Below, one piece after another: positions 44,694-54,625 of a DNA stretch of 64,000 bases. This stretch comes from Lucinisca nassula. Taxonomy: Eukaryota; Mollusca; Bivalvia; Lucinida; Lucinidae. Both the position numbers and the translations under genes were made by a program. The DNA lies in NCBI GenBank assembly GCA_963580285.1, contig OY757013.1, positions 129,825,027 to 129,889,026 on the forward strand, read 5' to 3'. The notes under the pieces were generated by a model that was not told the DNA's origin, ran no database searches, and was given only the letters and a program-made list of their open reading frames with translations. The first letter of the stretch is position 1, and each line of letters starts with the position of its first letter.

Positions 44694-44972
44694 CATTACG
44701 AAAACATGCCTATATAATTTTGACCCCCTTGGACCCCATTTTTTATAGTAAAACTGGGGTGTACAGGGGTAAACCTTATGTTTCTTATTTCTGCTCTAAA
44801 ATATAGATTGTGGGTACTCGTTAGAACCGCCACATCGAGGCGGTTCTAACGAGTGCCCACAATCTATATTTTGAGCAGAAATAAGAAAAATATCACAATT
44901 TTTCATCTTAAAATTTTCATTTTTTCGGCGATAAAGGTGATAATGTATTTGTACAGGCATGTTTGCGTTATG
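44694..44972 (-). mobile_element. M1 element flanked by 17-bp direct repeats
   Basis: CATTACGAAAACATGCCTAT to AGGCATGTTTGCGTTATG. CTCTTAAACGTCATAAA is present on both sides (44,675-44,691 and 44,978-44,994), a few bases outside each tip. Confidence 0.85.
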
Positions 44973-45796
44973 AATTCCTCTTAAACGTCATAAAATTTTA
45001 TCCAGAAATGAACGGGCATATCAGATATGTTACGTAATCCGACCGTATTAATTATACTGCAGCTTTTATGCCACCTGCTTTCGGAGGTAAATGCTTCTTT
45101 AAGCTTCTTTGCTTACATTCTCAAAGATTTATCCGTTTATTAAGCCATTGCCAACTGTTCAGCATATTAAACTAAGCTTGTTCCAAAAATCGCTGTTGTC
45201 TCAAGTCAGTCGCTTAAATCCTCCAATATCTATATTCAGAGAATTCTTGAAAGTATTCGCTGATATCCGAAAAACTTTATTGGAATAGTGCAGTAATGCT
45301 CTTCCGGTACTGCGACCAAACAATATTCTTTAACCCGAGATCTCGCATTGGATAGCAGTTTTCAAAGAAATTGATGAATGAAAGAAATATTTATCTGTAG
45401 TCATAATCCGTTGTGAAAAGACAAGAGTATAGTTGTACCAGCAGGAAAAATAGATAATATAAAAGTTTGGAGGAAACACGGGCATTTAAGCAGTGAACAG
45501 GATTCTTACTGGTTTTGTGTAGAAATATGTTTATGAGCTTTACGGAGAAATATTTATTCCATCTTTCATTACAAATAAACATAAAATATATTTGTCTTTT
45601 CCGAGTTTTATAATCTGACAGTCATAAACGATATAATTACAGGTTAGAAGAGCGAAAATGAGTAAGGTATATACTCTGTACATGTAGGATCATAATCCGA
45701 AAGCACACGCATATAGGATAGTGTTATTTTTCATGTCAAAAATGTTATATCCCATGCCAATACGTGTGAGACATATTTCAGAATAAAGTTTGAGAA
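44973..45796. other. Unrecognised region
   Basis: A 63-residue minus-strand frame at 45,391-45,582 shows no domain. Nothing else recognised. Confidence 0.35.
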
Positions 45797-46062
45797 CATC
45801 ACGAAAACACGCCTATAAGATTTTGACCCCTTAGAACCCCACTTTTATATAGAAAAACAGGGGTTTAGAGGGGTATACATTATTTTCCTTATTTCTGCTC
45901 AAAAACATAGATTGTGGGTACTCGTTAGAACCGTTCTAACGAGTACCCACAATCTATGTTTTGAGCAGAAATTTGAAAAATGTCAAGATTTTTTTCTGAA
46001 AAATTTCATTTTTTTGTGGTAAAATTTTACCAATATATTTGAATAGGCGTGTTTTCGTAATG
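45797..46062 (-). mobile_element. M1 element, short perfect hairpin
   Basis: CATCACGAAAACACGCCTAT to ATAGGCGTGTTTTCGTAATG. The hairpin is loopless: CTCGTTAGAACC directly followed by GTTCTAACGAG, so the GCCTC/GAGGC part is gone but the palindrome stays exact. Confidence 0.85.
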
Positions 46063-46224
46063 GGTGTTTTTTCTAATATGTCCTCGCAGCAGGAATAAGA
46101 TAAAAAAAGCATATATCCTTGTATATCCTTTTTATCTGCTTACAAGGGTATTTTTCAAATGGTCGTGTTTAGGTTATGTGAGAACCGTTATTATATAACC
46201 TTTGAGATGACCACTAGTATAAGA

Positions 46225-46470
46225 CAATGGTTTGACATAGTGCATTCTTTCGAATCTCAAAAAAGTATGTTTCTGATGAAACATTGCTATATTTTGTTCA
46301 TATTTCAGCTACAAACATAGATTGTACATCGCAGTTGCGCGTAAGAACCGCCTAAAACAGAAATGAGAAAAATAATGTATATCCTTGTAAACCCGAGTTT
46401 TCTCTGAATAAATTGGGGGGGGGGGGGGGTTCAGGGTGGTTATTGCAGGGGCTTGTTAACATGACCATCA
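46225..46470 (+). mobile_element. M2 element, decayed
   Basis: GACATAGTGCATTCTTTCG and TTCTGATGAAACATTGC on the left, GGGCTTGTTAACATGACC on the right; G-run at 46,417-46,429; hairpin mostly lost. Confidence 0.65.
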
Positions 46471-46585
46471 CATAAACAATCTTATATGATTTCGACTCAT
46501 TTAAATATGTTCAATAAAAGGGTTATCCTTTGGAAGCAAGGAGTACACCTCAGAACTGAAAAAATATGGAGCATACATGTTTTCT

Positions 46586-46631
46586 GGGCCAGACTAGCTA
46601 GTTTCGGCCAATTAGGCCTCATCAGTGACCC
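46586..46631 (-). ncRNA. Type I hammerhead ribozyme
   Basis: Minus strand: TCATCAG complement at 46,619-46,625 and GTTTC complement at 46,601-46,605. The same stems as the 37,897 copy: GGGTCA/TGGCCC, GGCC/GGCC, ACTA-GC-TAGT. Predicted cleavage between the complements of 46,592 and 46,591. Confidence 0.9.
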
Positions 46632-46848
46632 TCAGATATTTTCAAAATTCCACAATGGAATAAATGATCCCAAAGGACAAGAAAATAAAATCTACACTAT
46701 GATGTAGGGCAGGGAGACGTTTTACCGCCGCCACACATTCCCACACACCAGCTGTAGTGAAGTTAAATATGTTCTATAAAAGGGTTATCCTTTGGAAGTA
46801 AGGAGTACACCACAGAACTGAAAAAAATATGGAGCGTACATGTTTTCT

Positions 46849-46894
46849 GGGCCAGACTAGCTAGTTTCGGCCAATTTGGCCTCATCAGTGACCC
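46849..46894 (-). ncRNA. Type I hammerhead ribozyme
   Basis: Second ribozyme of the dimer, identical core and stems to the first; the stem II loop differs by one base (AAATT versus TAATT on the transcribed strand). Confidence 0.9.
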
Positions 46895-46982
46895 TCAGAT
46901 ATTTTCAAAATTCCACAATGGAATCAATGATCCCAAAGGACAAGAAAATATAATCTACACTATGATGTAGGACACTATGGTG

Positions 46983-47235
46983 TAACCCCACTTTTATACA
47001 GTAAAACTGGAGTTTACAGGGGTACATGTATTCATTATTTTTCTTATTTCTGCTCAAAAACGTAGAATGGGAGTACCAGTTAAAACCGCCTCGCCTCGCT
47101 GAGGCGGATCTAACGAGCACACACAATTTATAATTTGAGCAGAAATATGAAAAACATCAGAATGTTGTTTCTGAAAATTTTCATTTTTGGGTGGGGAAAT
47201 TATCAATATATTTGAATAGGCTTGTTTTCATAACG
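46983..47235 (-). mobile_element. M1 element, left end replaced by the ribozyme repeat
   Basis: Starts at AACCCCACTTTTATACAG, losing the left tip; right tip AGGCTTGTTTTCATAACG. The hairpin has an extra GCCTC. Confidence 0.8.
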
Positions 47236-47244
47236 GTTAGGTTT

Positions 47245-47513
47245 CATCACTTGAACAAGTTCGTGAAATGAAGACCCCCTAAACCCCACTTAATATAGAA
47301 AAAACTGGGGTTCACGGGGTATACATTATTTTTTCTTATTTCTGCTCCAAGACAAAGGTCGTGGGTACTCGTTAGAACCGCCTCAATGAGGCGGTTTTAA
47401 CGAGCACACACAACCTATGTTTTGAGCGTCTATAGGACAAATATCAAGGATTTTCGCCGGAAAAGTAGCCACTTTGGAGGTGTGAAAAATGTACTTATGT
47501 CATACGGGTGAGT
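47245..47513 (-). mobile_element. M2 element, right tip eroded
   Basis: CATCACTTGAACAAGTTCGT at the left, hairpin GCCTCAATGAGGC perfect, right side ends GGTGAGTACAG instead of GAGTTATCG. Confidence 0.8.
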
Positions 47514-47960
47514 ACAGTTTCTCGTATCTGCTTGTGCGACCAGACTACTAGTTTCAGAATAAATACCTTTATGTCCACGGATAGTAGACAGTGTGACTTC
47601 GTTCTAATTTTGAAGAAAAGAACACCAGATTTTAAGGGCAGATGTAAATTGTAAAATATGGTTAATTCATTACTGGAGGAAATACAGTAAAGCTAATAGA
47701 ATTCTGTCTTCTTAGCACTGCTTGAATTCTTCGCAAATGCGCTGGCAAATACTTAGATATGCAAGTCCAAATTTCTTTTCTCCAGATAACCTCAGCCAAG
47801 TGTGAAAGTTAAGGTTAAAATAAGTGTTCAAGCAGCATCTCACGGGCATAAAGCAAAATAACACACAGCAACATTCAATCCCAGCATTCAACCATTTTTT
47901 TTTTGTTTCAGACTGCGCAGCATACGTCACGTGAACAATAGCGATCCTGTAGGAAAAGGG
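47514..47960. other. Unrecognised stretch
   Basis: A 90-residue minus-strand frame (47,712-47,984) shows no domain. Confidence 0.35.
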
Positions 47961-48261
47961 CATTGTGATGACACGCCACGCCAATACAAATGCATTGTAA
48001 CCTTTATCGCCCCCCCCCCCCCCCGAAAAAAAAAGAGAGAAAATTTTAAGATGAAGAATTATGATATTTTTCTTATTTCTGCTAAAAATAGACTGTGGGT
48101 ACTCGTCAGAACCGCCTCATCGAGGCGGTTCCAACGAGTCCCCACAATCTAAGTTTTAGAACAGAAATAAGAAAAATAAAGTTTACCCCTGAAAAACCCG
48201 ATTTTACTATAAGAGTTGGGGGTTAACGGGGTCAAAATTATATAGGCGTGTTTTCGTGATG
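47961..48261 (+). mobile_element. M1 element with C-run
   Basis: Left tip eroded (CATTGTGATGACACGCC), right ATAGGCGTGTTTTCGTGATG; C-run and A-run in the left arm as at 42,643. Confidence 0.8.
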
Positions 48262-48287
48262 CATTTATAATTGTTGAATTATATATA

Positions 48288-48483
48288 ATTTCTTATTTCT
48301 AGTCCAAATAGAGATTGTAGGCGCACGTTAGAACCGCCTCATTGAGGTGGTTCTAACGAGTACCCACAATCTACGTTTTTAGGTAAAAATAAGGAAAATA
48401 ATGAACATTTAGTAAACCCCACGTTTTTCCTATACAAACTGGGATTTAAGGGGTAGTTAATTAGACGGTCTTGTTGCCTTGGT
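48288..48483 (+). mobile_element. M2 element, left third missing
   Basis: Hairpin GAACCGCCTCATTGAGGTGGTTC (one mismatch) and right arm to TCTTGTTGCCTTGGTG. Confidence 0.7.
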
Positions 48484-48505
48484 GAGAATAATTCGAGCAA
48501 GATCA

Positions 48506-48785
48506 CATCACGCTAACAAGTCCGTGAAATAAACACCCCCTTACACCCCACTTTATATAGAGAAAACTGGGGTTTACGGGAGTATACAATACAACTCTTA
48601 TTTCTGCTCCTAGACATAGGTTGTGGGTACTCGTTAGAACCGCCTCAATGAGGCGGTTCTATCGAGTAGCCACAACCTATGTTTTGAGTATAAACAAGAA
48701 TAATTTCATAAATTTTCTTCAGCAAATTTACCGTTTTTGAGATGTAAAAAAATGCACTATGGCGCACGGGTGAGTTATCGAAATG
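48506..48785 (-). mobile_element. M2 element, complete
   Basis: CATCACGCTAACAAGTCCGT to GGTGAGTTATCGAAATG; the first of two copies in the following duplication. Confidence 0.85.
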
Positions 48786-49342
48786 AGTCTGACTTTGCAC
48801 CTTCGGTGTTTGCACTAGCTATTGTTCTACTAGATTTTCAGTGAGTTCAAACATCATTAATCACAGTAACTGCTGATGGAAGAGACGGGAGAGAACATTC
48901 CATTCTGTATTGCTTGTAGACAATCACTTGTACTTGTGTCAAACTTACACCCCACTTTATATAGAGAAAACTGGGGTTTACGGGGGTATACAATACAACT
49001 CTTATTTTTGCTCCTAGACATAGGTTGTGGGTACTCGTTAGAACCGCCTCAATGAGGCGGTTCTAACGAGTAGCCACAACCTATGTTTTCAGTATAAACA
49101 AGAATAATTTCATAAATTTTCTTCAGCAAATTTACCGTTTTGGAGATGTAAAAAATGCACTATGGCGCACGGGTGAGTTATCGAAATGAGTCTGACTTTG
49201 CACCTTCGGTGTTTGCACTAGTTATTGTTCTACTAGATTTTCAGTGAGTTCAAACATCATTAATCACAGTAACTGCTGATTGAAGAGACGGGAGAGAACA
49301 TTCCATTCTGTATTGCTTGTAGACAATCACTTGTACTTGTGT
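48541..49342. repeat. Tandem duplication of about 404 bp
   Basis: TTACACCCCACTTTATATAG begins at 48,541 and 48,945. The two copies, each containing most of an M2 plus about 150 bases of flank, are nearly identical, indicating a recent event. Confidence 0.9.
48945..49188 (-). mobile_element. M2 element, copy created by the duplication
   Basis: Lacks the left tip because the duplication began inside the element. The hairpin here is perfect while the 48,506 copy has TTCTATCGAG. Confidence 0.85.
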
Positions 49343-49623
49343 AATGATAATATGTTTATAATTCTTTGGATTCATTAGAACAAAGTTCTGGCTCCATATG
49401 CGTTTAAAGGTTTCTAATTGATGCGTATTTCTGGCTAATATTATTAAAATATGTATGAATGGTTTATAGCAGAGATTTTGGCAGCCCTAGATTCCGATTC
49501 TGTTTTGATAAATGTAGGTTTTGTATGAGCGTCATTGTAAAATAGAAGTGAAGGCAATGATCAGGATTCGATACAATTAATCCACACCTCCCATCATAGA
49601 CATCAAAGGGAAAGAAATACAAA

Positions 49624-49792
49624 GGGTGAGTGAGTGTTTGAGTTTTACGTCCCACCAACAGCTAAGGTCATACGGAGACGGGACCTCGGTTTAAAAGACT
49701 CACCCGAAAGTCTGGAGAAGCCTGAGATCGATCCTGCGACCTCTGGTTTACAAGGCGAGTAGCGTAACCACTACACCATGTATGCTTCTATT
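49624..49792 (-). mobile_element. tRNA-Thr-headed SINE with target duplication
   Basis: Perfect 9-bp duplication AAATACAAA (49,615-49,623 and 49,793-49,801). Complement of the 29,643 SINE; the box B has decayed. Confidence 0.88.
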
Positions 49793-49994
49793 AAATACAA
49801 ACATTTAACAGCTAGACCCTAATGGAAAGATCAATTGCGGAAAAGTAAAAGGACGGTTACTTTCCCACAAAATGTCTAATTGACTATCCAAAACAAAAAG
49901 ATATAAGCGATACACCCACTCAAAGACAAACCATAACAAAAATAGACCCCTTCAGATGAACCGCTTTGGAACGGTCAGTGAAAAGACTTTATCT

Positions 49995-50073
49995 GTGTGT
50001 GTGTGTGTGTGTGTATGTGTGTGTGTTTGTGTGTGCTCGCGCGCGCGTGCGTGCGTGCGTGTGTGTGTGTGTT
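49995..50073. repeat. (TG)n/(CG)n microsatellite
   Basis: TG repeats interrupted by a short GCGCGC alternating tract. Confidence 0.9.
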
Positions 50074-50372
50074 GGGGGGGATTCTTAAATCGATTTTACG
50101 CAGCCGCAATCCTCGCCCTTGATTACGTCGCGATTTGGACAAATACTTTGTTCAGTCCGCATGAAGGCTTCCTAACTCATCAATGCGAATCTCCGAGAAC
50201 ACAGACACAAAAAACAACAACAACAACAAACAACCACAGGAATGAAACAACGACTCGACAACACGAACCACTGAAATGATGGAGTAAATGAAAATCAACA
50301 GTTAGACACCGGTGGGCCCAAGCAGAGACGGAGCATTAGGTACCAACCGACAAGCATAAGTAAAAGTTTCTT

Positions 50373-50545
50373 TAGAATATAGTGTGTGGATACTCGTTAG
50401 AACCGCCTCGATGAGGCGGTTCTAACGAGGACCTAACAATCTATATTTCTGCTCAAAAGAAATAAGAAAAAAATGTTACAATTTTTTTTTCATATTAAAA
50501 TTTTCCTTTTTTCGGCGGTAAATTTTACAATGTTTTTACAATGCA
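50373..50545 (-). mobile_element. M1 element, right half
   Basis: Hairpin GCCTCGATGAGGC perfect with right arm to TTTACAATG; abuts the next M1 with no spacer. Confidence 0.75.
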
Positions 50546-50811
50546 TCACGAAAACACGCCTATATAATTTTGACCCCCTTTTATATAGTAAAGCTGGGGT
50601 TTCCGGGGGTATACCTTATTTTTCTTATTTCTGCTCTAAAATATAGATTGTGGTTACTCGTTAGAACCGCCTCGATGAGGCGGTTCTAACAAGTGGCCAC
50701 AATCTATATTTTGAGCAGAAATAAGAAAATTATCACAATTTTTTATCTTAAAATTTTCATTTTTTCGGCGATAAAGGCTACAATGTATTTGTATAGGCTG
50801 TTTTCGTAATA
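50544..50811 (-). mobile_element. M1 element, complete
   Basis: CATCACGAAAACACGCCTAT to TAGGCTGTTTTCGTAATAA; 14 bases (CTTGAACCCCACTT) missing from the left arm. Confidence 0.82.
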
Positions 50812-51024
50812 ATACCGATGACCTTCGATTTAACGAAGAAGGTTAGCTATATAAACTGGACTGAAATCATGTGTTAGGTTTGGCAAACAGTGTAGACCCA
50901 GATCAGACATTGCATAGATCAACCTCTACACTGTTGCATTACAACAGGAATTTAAGGGTCAGTCTAAATCGAAGTTCAGGACTTGCTTCGTTGCCTACAC
51001 TCAGAGACAAACGCATTTCGAAAC

Positions 51025-51095
51025 ATTGTAAAAGCATTGTAAAAACACTGTAAAAACGTTGTAGAAAACTGTAAAAACAATGTAAAAACATTGAA
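51025..51095. repeat. Short tandem repeat CATTGTAAAAA
   Basis: Six or seven imperfect 12-base units, apparently grown from the M1 arm motif CATTGTAAA. Confidence 0.7.
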
Positions 51096-51308
51096 AAATT
51101 AGCACCGAAAAAAAGGAAAATTTTAATATGAAAAAAAAGAAATGTGATATTTTTCTTATTTCTGCTCAAAATATGGATTGTGGGTACCCATAATCTTTAT
51201 TTTAGAGCAGAAATAAGGGCAATAAGGTTTACCCCTGTAGTCCCCAGTGTTACTATATAAAAGTGGGGTTCAAGGGGGTGAAAATTATATAGGCGTGTTT
51301 TCGAGATG
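51095..51308 (+). mobile_element. M1 element, left tip replaced by tandem repeat
   Basis: Hairpin tip deleted (GGATTGTGGGTACCCATAATC remains, still palindromic). Right tip ATAGGCGTGTTTTCGAGATG. Confidence 0.75.
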
Positions 51309-51846
51309 ATTTCTCAGTGCTGTCAGTGCTTTGAATTATTCTTGGTGGTAGGAGAAAGTTTGCATGAGTCGCAGTTAAACCATGGAGTAAATTTATCCAA
51401 TTACGAAAACACGCCTATACAAATACATTGTAAATAATTATTTTATCACCCAAAAATCGAAAATTTTTGACGATAAATTGTGGTATTTTTCTTATTTTTG
51501 CTCAAAATATAGATTGTGGGTACTCGTTAGAACCGCCTCATCGACACAACTAAAAATATTGATTGTGGGTACTCGTTAGAACCGCCTCATCGAGGCGGTT
51601 CTAACGAGTGCCCACAATCTTGATTTTAGAGCAGAAATAAGGAAAATAAGGTTTACCCCTGCAGTCCCCAGTGTTACTATATAATAGTGGGGTTCAAGGG
51701 GGGGGGGGGTCAAATTTATATAGGCGTGTTTTCGTGATGATTCGTCAGTGCTGTCAGTACTTTGAATTATTCTTGGTGGTAGGAGAAAGAATAGGAGAAT
51801 AAATTTGCATGAGTCGCAGTTAAGCCATGCAGTAAATTTATCCAAA
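51308..51846. repeat. M1 plus flank, tandem direct duplication
   Basis: The roughly 95-base flank TCAGTGCTGTCAGTGCTTTG...GCATGAGTCGCAGTTAA...AGTAAATTTATCCAA occurs after the first M1 (51,310-51,400) and after the second (51,741-51,846). Confidence 0.85.
51399..51739 (+). mobile_element. M1 element with repeated hairpin arm
   Basis: AATTACGAAAACACGCCTAT to ATAGGCGTGTTTTCGTGATG. The GATTGTGGGTACTCGTTAGA arm occurs twice before the full hairpin. Confidence 0.82.
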
Positions 51847-52312
51847 ATCAGGACTTAACTGCACAAGAAGGAGAACCTCATAATCAAAACATCCATCCGT
51901 CAGTCCATCGGAAATCAGTTAGTGAAAATGACTATGACTTCAAAGCCTACTGGAATGTTTTGATAGTTTCGGCAAGACGATAGATATTAACTCGACAAAA
52001 CCACTGAACTGTCAAAAAATAGAGTTTTTTTAAACTTGCCTCGCCGAAGCAAAAGTGAGATGAGTCACTGAACGTAATGAGTTAGTGAAAATGAAAATGA
52101 CACTTACTGCTACGAACATTTTGATAATCTTCGCATGTTGATAGATATTGACAATACCTAACCAATAAAATTATCAAATGCAAGATTTCGGTTTAAATAT
52201 CCTCGTCGACGCACAAAGTGAGAATCCTGTATTAATAAGTATTCAGAATAAATATAACTTTCAATCCGCTTTGAGTTTCTGTACTTAGGCTACCGTCGAT
52301 ATTTTCACTATC
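51847..52312. other. Unrecognised, weak internal repetition
   Basis: GTTAGTGAAAATGA and GATAGATATT recur about 165 bases apart; units are too diverged to call a family. Confidence 0.4.
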
Positions 52313-52400
52313 AGGATTCGAACCCACGCAGAAGAGATATGAACAGTCATTTGAATGAGAATCCTGAAAGTTATGCGCTGAGCTACCCGGGCCGCCGAAA
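52313..52400 (-). mobile_element. tRNA-like sequence, probably a SINE head
   Basis: Minus strand has GTAGCTCAGCGCATAAC (box A) and GGTTCGAATCC (exact box B), but about 45 bases lie between them and the anticodon arm does not form, so it is not a normal tRNA gene. Confidence 0.5.
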
Positions 52401-52775
52401 TAAAAGTGTCTTCTCAGGAGATGACACATATAGGCTTCTAGGTTACCATCAGATCCTGAATTATATTGCATGTACTGTATTTGCATTTAAAAGAAATAAA
52501 ATACGAGAATTGTTAAATCAAAAGTGTCTAAACCAAAGTCTTATCTGAAACACTTGTAATGCAAAGACTAAGACCTGCCGTTTCTTAGGTAAGGTTACAA
52601 GGCGAGGTATCTGGTCCAATGACATGTTGTCGCGCCTGTCAATCAGCTAGATTCGTGGTTTTAATTGTACCCCTGTCAATCAAGGCTTGGAGAAATAGAC
52701 TGGGTTACATGCTGCTTCAATGCAGAACTGATACCGACCGCATATGAGTACTGGTAAACCGCTTAGAGGGTCTCA

Positions 52776-53008
52776 GTTTGTTGTGAGGCGTAACGTCCAA
52801 CTCAATACTATGTAGGCCATTTTGGAGACGTTGCTTCCTTATTTGAGGGCTCTATACCCGACATTGTGGTGAAATAACATCGCAAGCAAAATGAACCAAA
52901 AGGCTTTATATGCATTGAGAGTGCTGCTCGCACTACTTTGACTGGGCAGATTTAGCCACTCAAAGCGGTTTACCAGTACTCACCATTTTCCAAAGCCCCA
53001 ATGGGCAG
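52776..53008 (-). mobile_element. Family C, inverted, inserted in C
   Basis: Complement tail GAGGCGTAACGTCCAACTC at the left, head complement CAAAGCCCCAATGGGC at the right. Confidence 0.7.
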
Positions 53009-53316
53009 AACCTTGGCAAAGTGGCGCGTGTCTGACTGTCCATGCATATAAACCTTATTGGTTTCATTGGGCTGCAGCGGGAGCAGATGCCAATTCATCT
53101 CAGTGTTGGGTCCCGCAAAAATGGAAACAACGTCTCGTAAAATGATGTTCGAAAAGAATTGCTTATTGTCCTCTAGCTCGATAACGACGTGGGGCACGAT
53201 CAAAACCAATACACACTTGCATAGAACTATTCAATATCGTGTTTAAATGTACATGTTAGACTAAGACATTAAAATTGTCATTTGAATACATGCAGTCATT
53301 GGCTACTGCAGTAAAA

Positions 53317-53387
53317 ATGGTTGGCAGAAGCGTCGACTTAAAATGTGAAATACGGGCTTACATCAAAGTTTGCTCAAAACTTGGTTG

Positions 53388-53418
<31 letters not shown>

Positions 53419-54536
53419 AGCTGATTACTGAAATGTCTACTGCTTTTGGACTATCTTGTGTGTGTTATGACACAGTTCGGCGGTGGAAAAAGAAATTTGA
53501 GTCTGGTGTAGAGTCCATCAAAAATGCCCAGAAATCAGGTAGGCAAAAATCGGCATCTCGTAAAGAAATCGTTTCCAAAAAAAAAAAAAGGAAATCATTC
53601 AAGGAGATGCCAGATTTACAGTTCGTGATATTGCACGAATGGTAGGCATATCACTAACCACGGTTCATAAGCATTTGAAAGTCAGAAAGATTTCTGCAAG
53701 ATGGGCGCCGCATCTTTGGACTGACGAGCAAAAGAGGCAACAAGTTAAAGTTGCCAAAAAGCTGCTACAAATGTTTCCAAAATATGACAAAAAAGCAGTT
53801 TGCCAATGTCGTCACAGGTGATGAAATCTAGGTCCATTTTTTTGAGCCCGTCAGAAAGGTTAGCAATAAGATCTGGGCCACTAAACACAGCAAACGCCCA
53901 AATAATTTGCCAAACTTTCTTTGAGTACAACCTTAAGGTTGTGTATGCCATCTTCTTCTCTGGTGAAGGAGTTGCAATAAAAGTGCCGGTGAAAAAGGGC
54001 AAACGCAACACCGGAAAGTACCACTGGAAAAACTGAAAAAGTATAATCAGAAACGACGCCCTCTCACTGGTTTTAAACATGTCCGTCTTCTACATGACAA
54101 TGCAACCGCTCATAGTTCAGCAATAGTTACGGCGTTTTTGAAGAAAGAAAAAGTAACTGTTTTGCCCCATCCCGTATTCCCCAGACCTTGCCGCATGTGA
54201 TTGCTTTTTGTTTTCGTAATTGAAAGTATTCCTTGCTTGGGGGGGGGTGGGGATACCAGACCCGACAGGCACTTGCATCTGCCATTCATTAGTACCTTAT
54301 TACTGTGCCAAAATCAGCGTATCATGACGCCTTCCAGCAGTGGATACATCGGCTGAAACTGTGCATTGCTAGCCACGGGGATTCGAGGGCAAAAAAGAGC
54401 ACTTTTGAACTAAATACCTTATTACTGTGCCAAAATCAGCGTATCATGACGCCTTCCAGCAGTGGATACATCGACTGAAACTTTGCATTGCTAGCCACGG
54501 GGATTCGAGGGCAAAAAAGAGCACTTTTGGACTAAC
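53317..54536 (+). pseudogene. Mariner transposase pseudogene
   Basis: Cuts and pastes the mariner element in its intact form. From ATG at 53,317: N-terminal helix-turn-helix blocks (EIRAYIK, YDTVRRWKKKFESG), the second HTH (DIARMVGISLTTVHKHL, about 53,620), the first catalytic Asp in VTGDEIW (about 53,812), the second in HVRLLHDNATAHSS (about 54,080), and the third in the SPDLAACD stretch (about 54,180). Broken by a 25-base T-run at 53,388, an A-run at 53,576, frameshifts near 53,640, 53,795 and 54,030, and a 122-bp duplication of the C-terminus. The minus-strand frame at 53,745-54,080 is a shadow. Confidence 0.85.
54293..54536 (+). repeat. 122-bp tandem duplication of the transposase 3' end
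   Basis: TACCTTATTACTGTGCC begins at 54,293 and 54,415; the copies differ at three or so positions. The encoded QQWIH.LK block therefore occurs twice. Confidence 0.9.
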
Positions 54537-54625
54537 TTGAAATTTGATGTCTCTAGACAGAAATAAGCAATTCTTTTCGAACATCCCTTGTATATATACA
54601 GCGTTGAGAGCGATGTAAAACTTAA

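Larger units (their letters stand above)
46501..46970 (-). mobile_element. Hammerhead-bearing tandem dimer (retrozyme-like)
   Basis: Minus-strand dimer. TTAAATATGTTC begins at 46,501 and again at 46,763 (262 apart), and the two ribozymes start 263 apart. Units share more than 90% identity by eye. Self-cleavage at both ribozymes would free an RNA of about 263 nt, the unit size. Its edges lie next to M2 (left) and inside an M1 (right, resuming at 46,983). Confidence 0.85.
49541..50345 (-). mobile_element. Family A carrying a SINE and a TG expansion
   Basis: Minus-strand copy from TAGAAGTGAAGGCAATGATC to AGGTACCAACCGACAAG. Split by a SINE at 49,624-49,792 and expanded by (TG)n/(GC)n at 49,995-50,073, which sits where other copies have CCCCAGTGG. 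Confidence 0.75.
53142..54590 (+). mobile_element. Mariner element, decayed
   Basis: Terminal inverted repeats GATGTTCGAAAAGAATTGCT and AGCAATTCTTTTCGAACATC lie about 1.4 kb apart, the usual mariner span, around one transposase pseudogene. It sits inside a C element at an AAAATGA/TATA position. Confidence 0.85.
52669..54625 (+). mobile_element. Family C element broken by inverted C and mariner
   Basis: Head 52,669-52,775 (plus), middle 53,009-53,141 (plus) and tail about 54,596-54,625 (TACAGCGTTGAGAGCGATGT then AAAACTTAAC) make one C element in order. The gaps are filled by an inverted C and a mariner. Confidence 0.7.

Noticed and set aside
53745..54080. 111-residue minus-strand frame
   Set aside because: Shadow of the mariner transposase pseudogene read on the plus strand.
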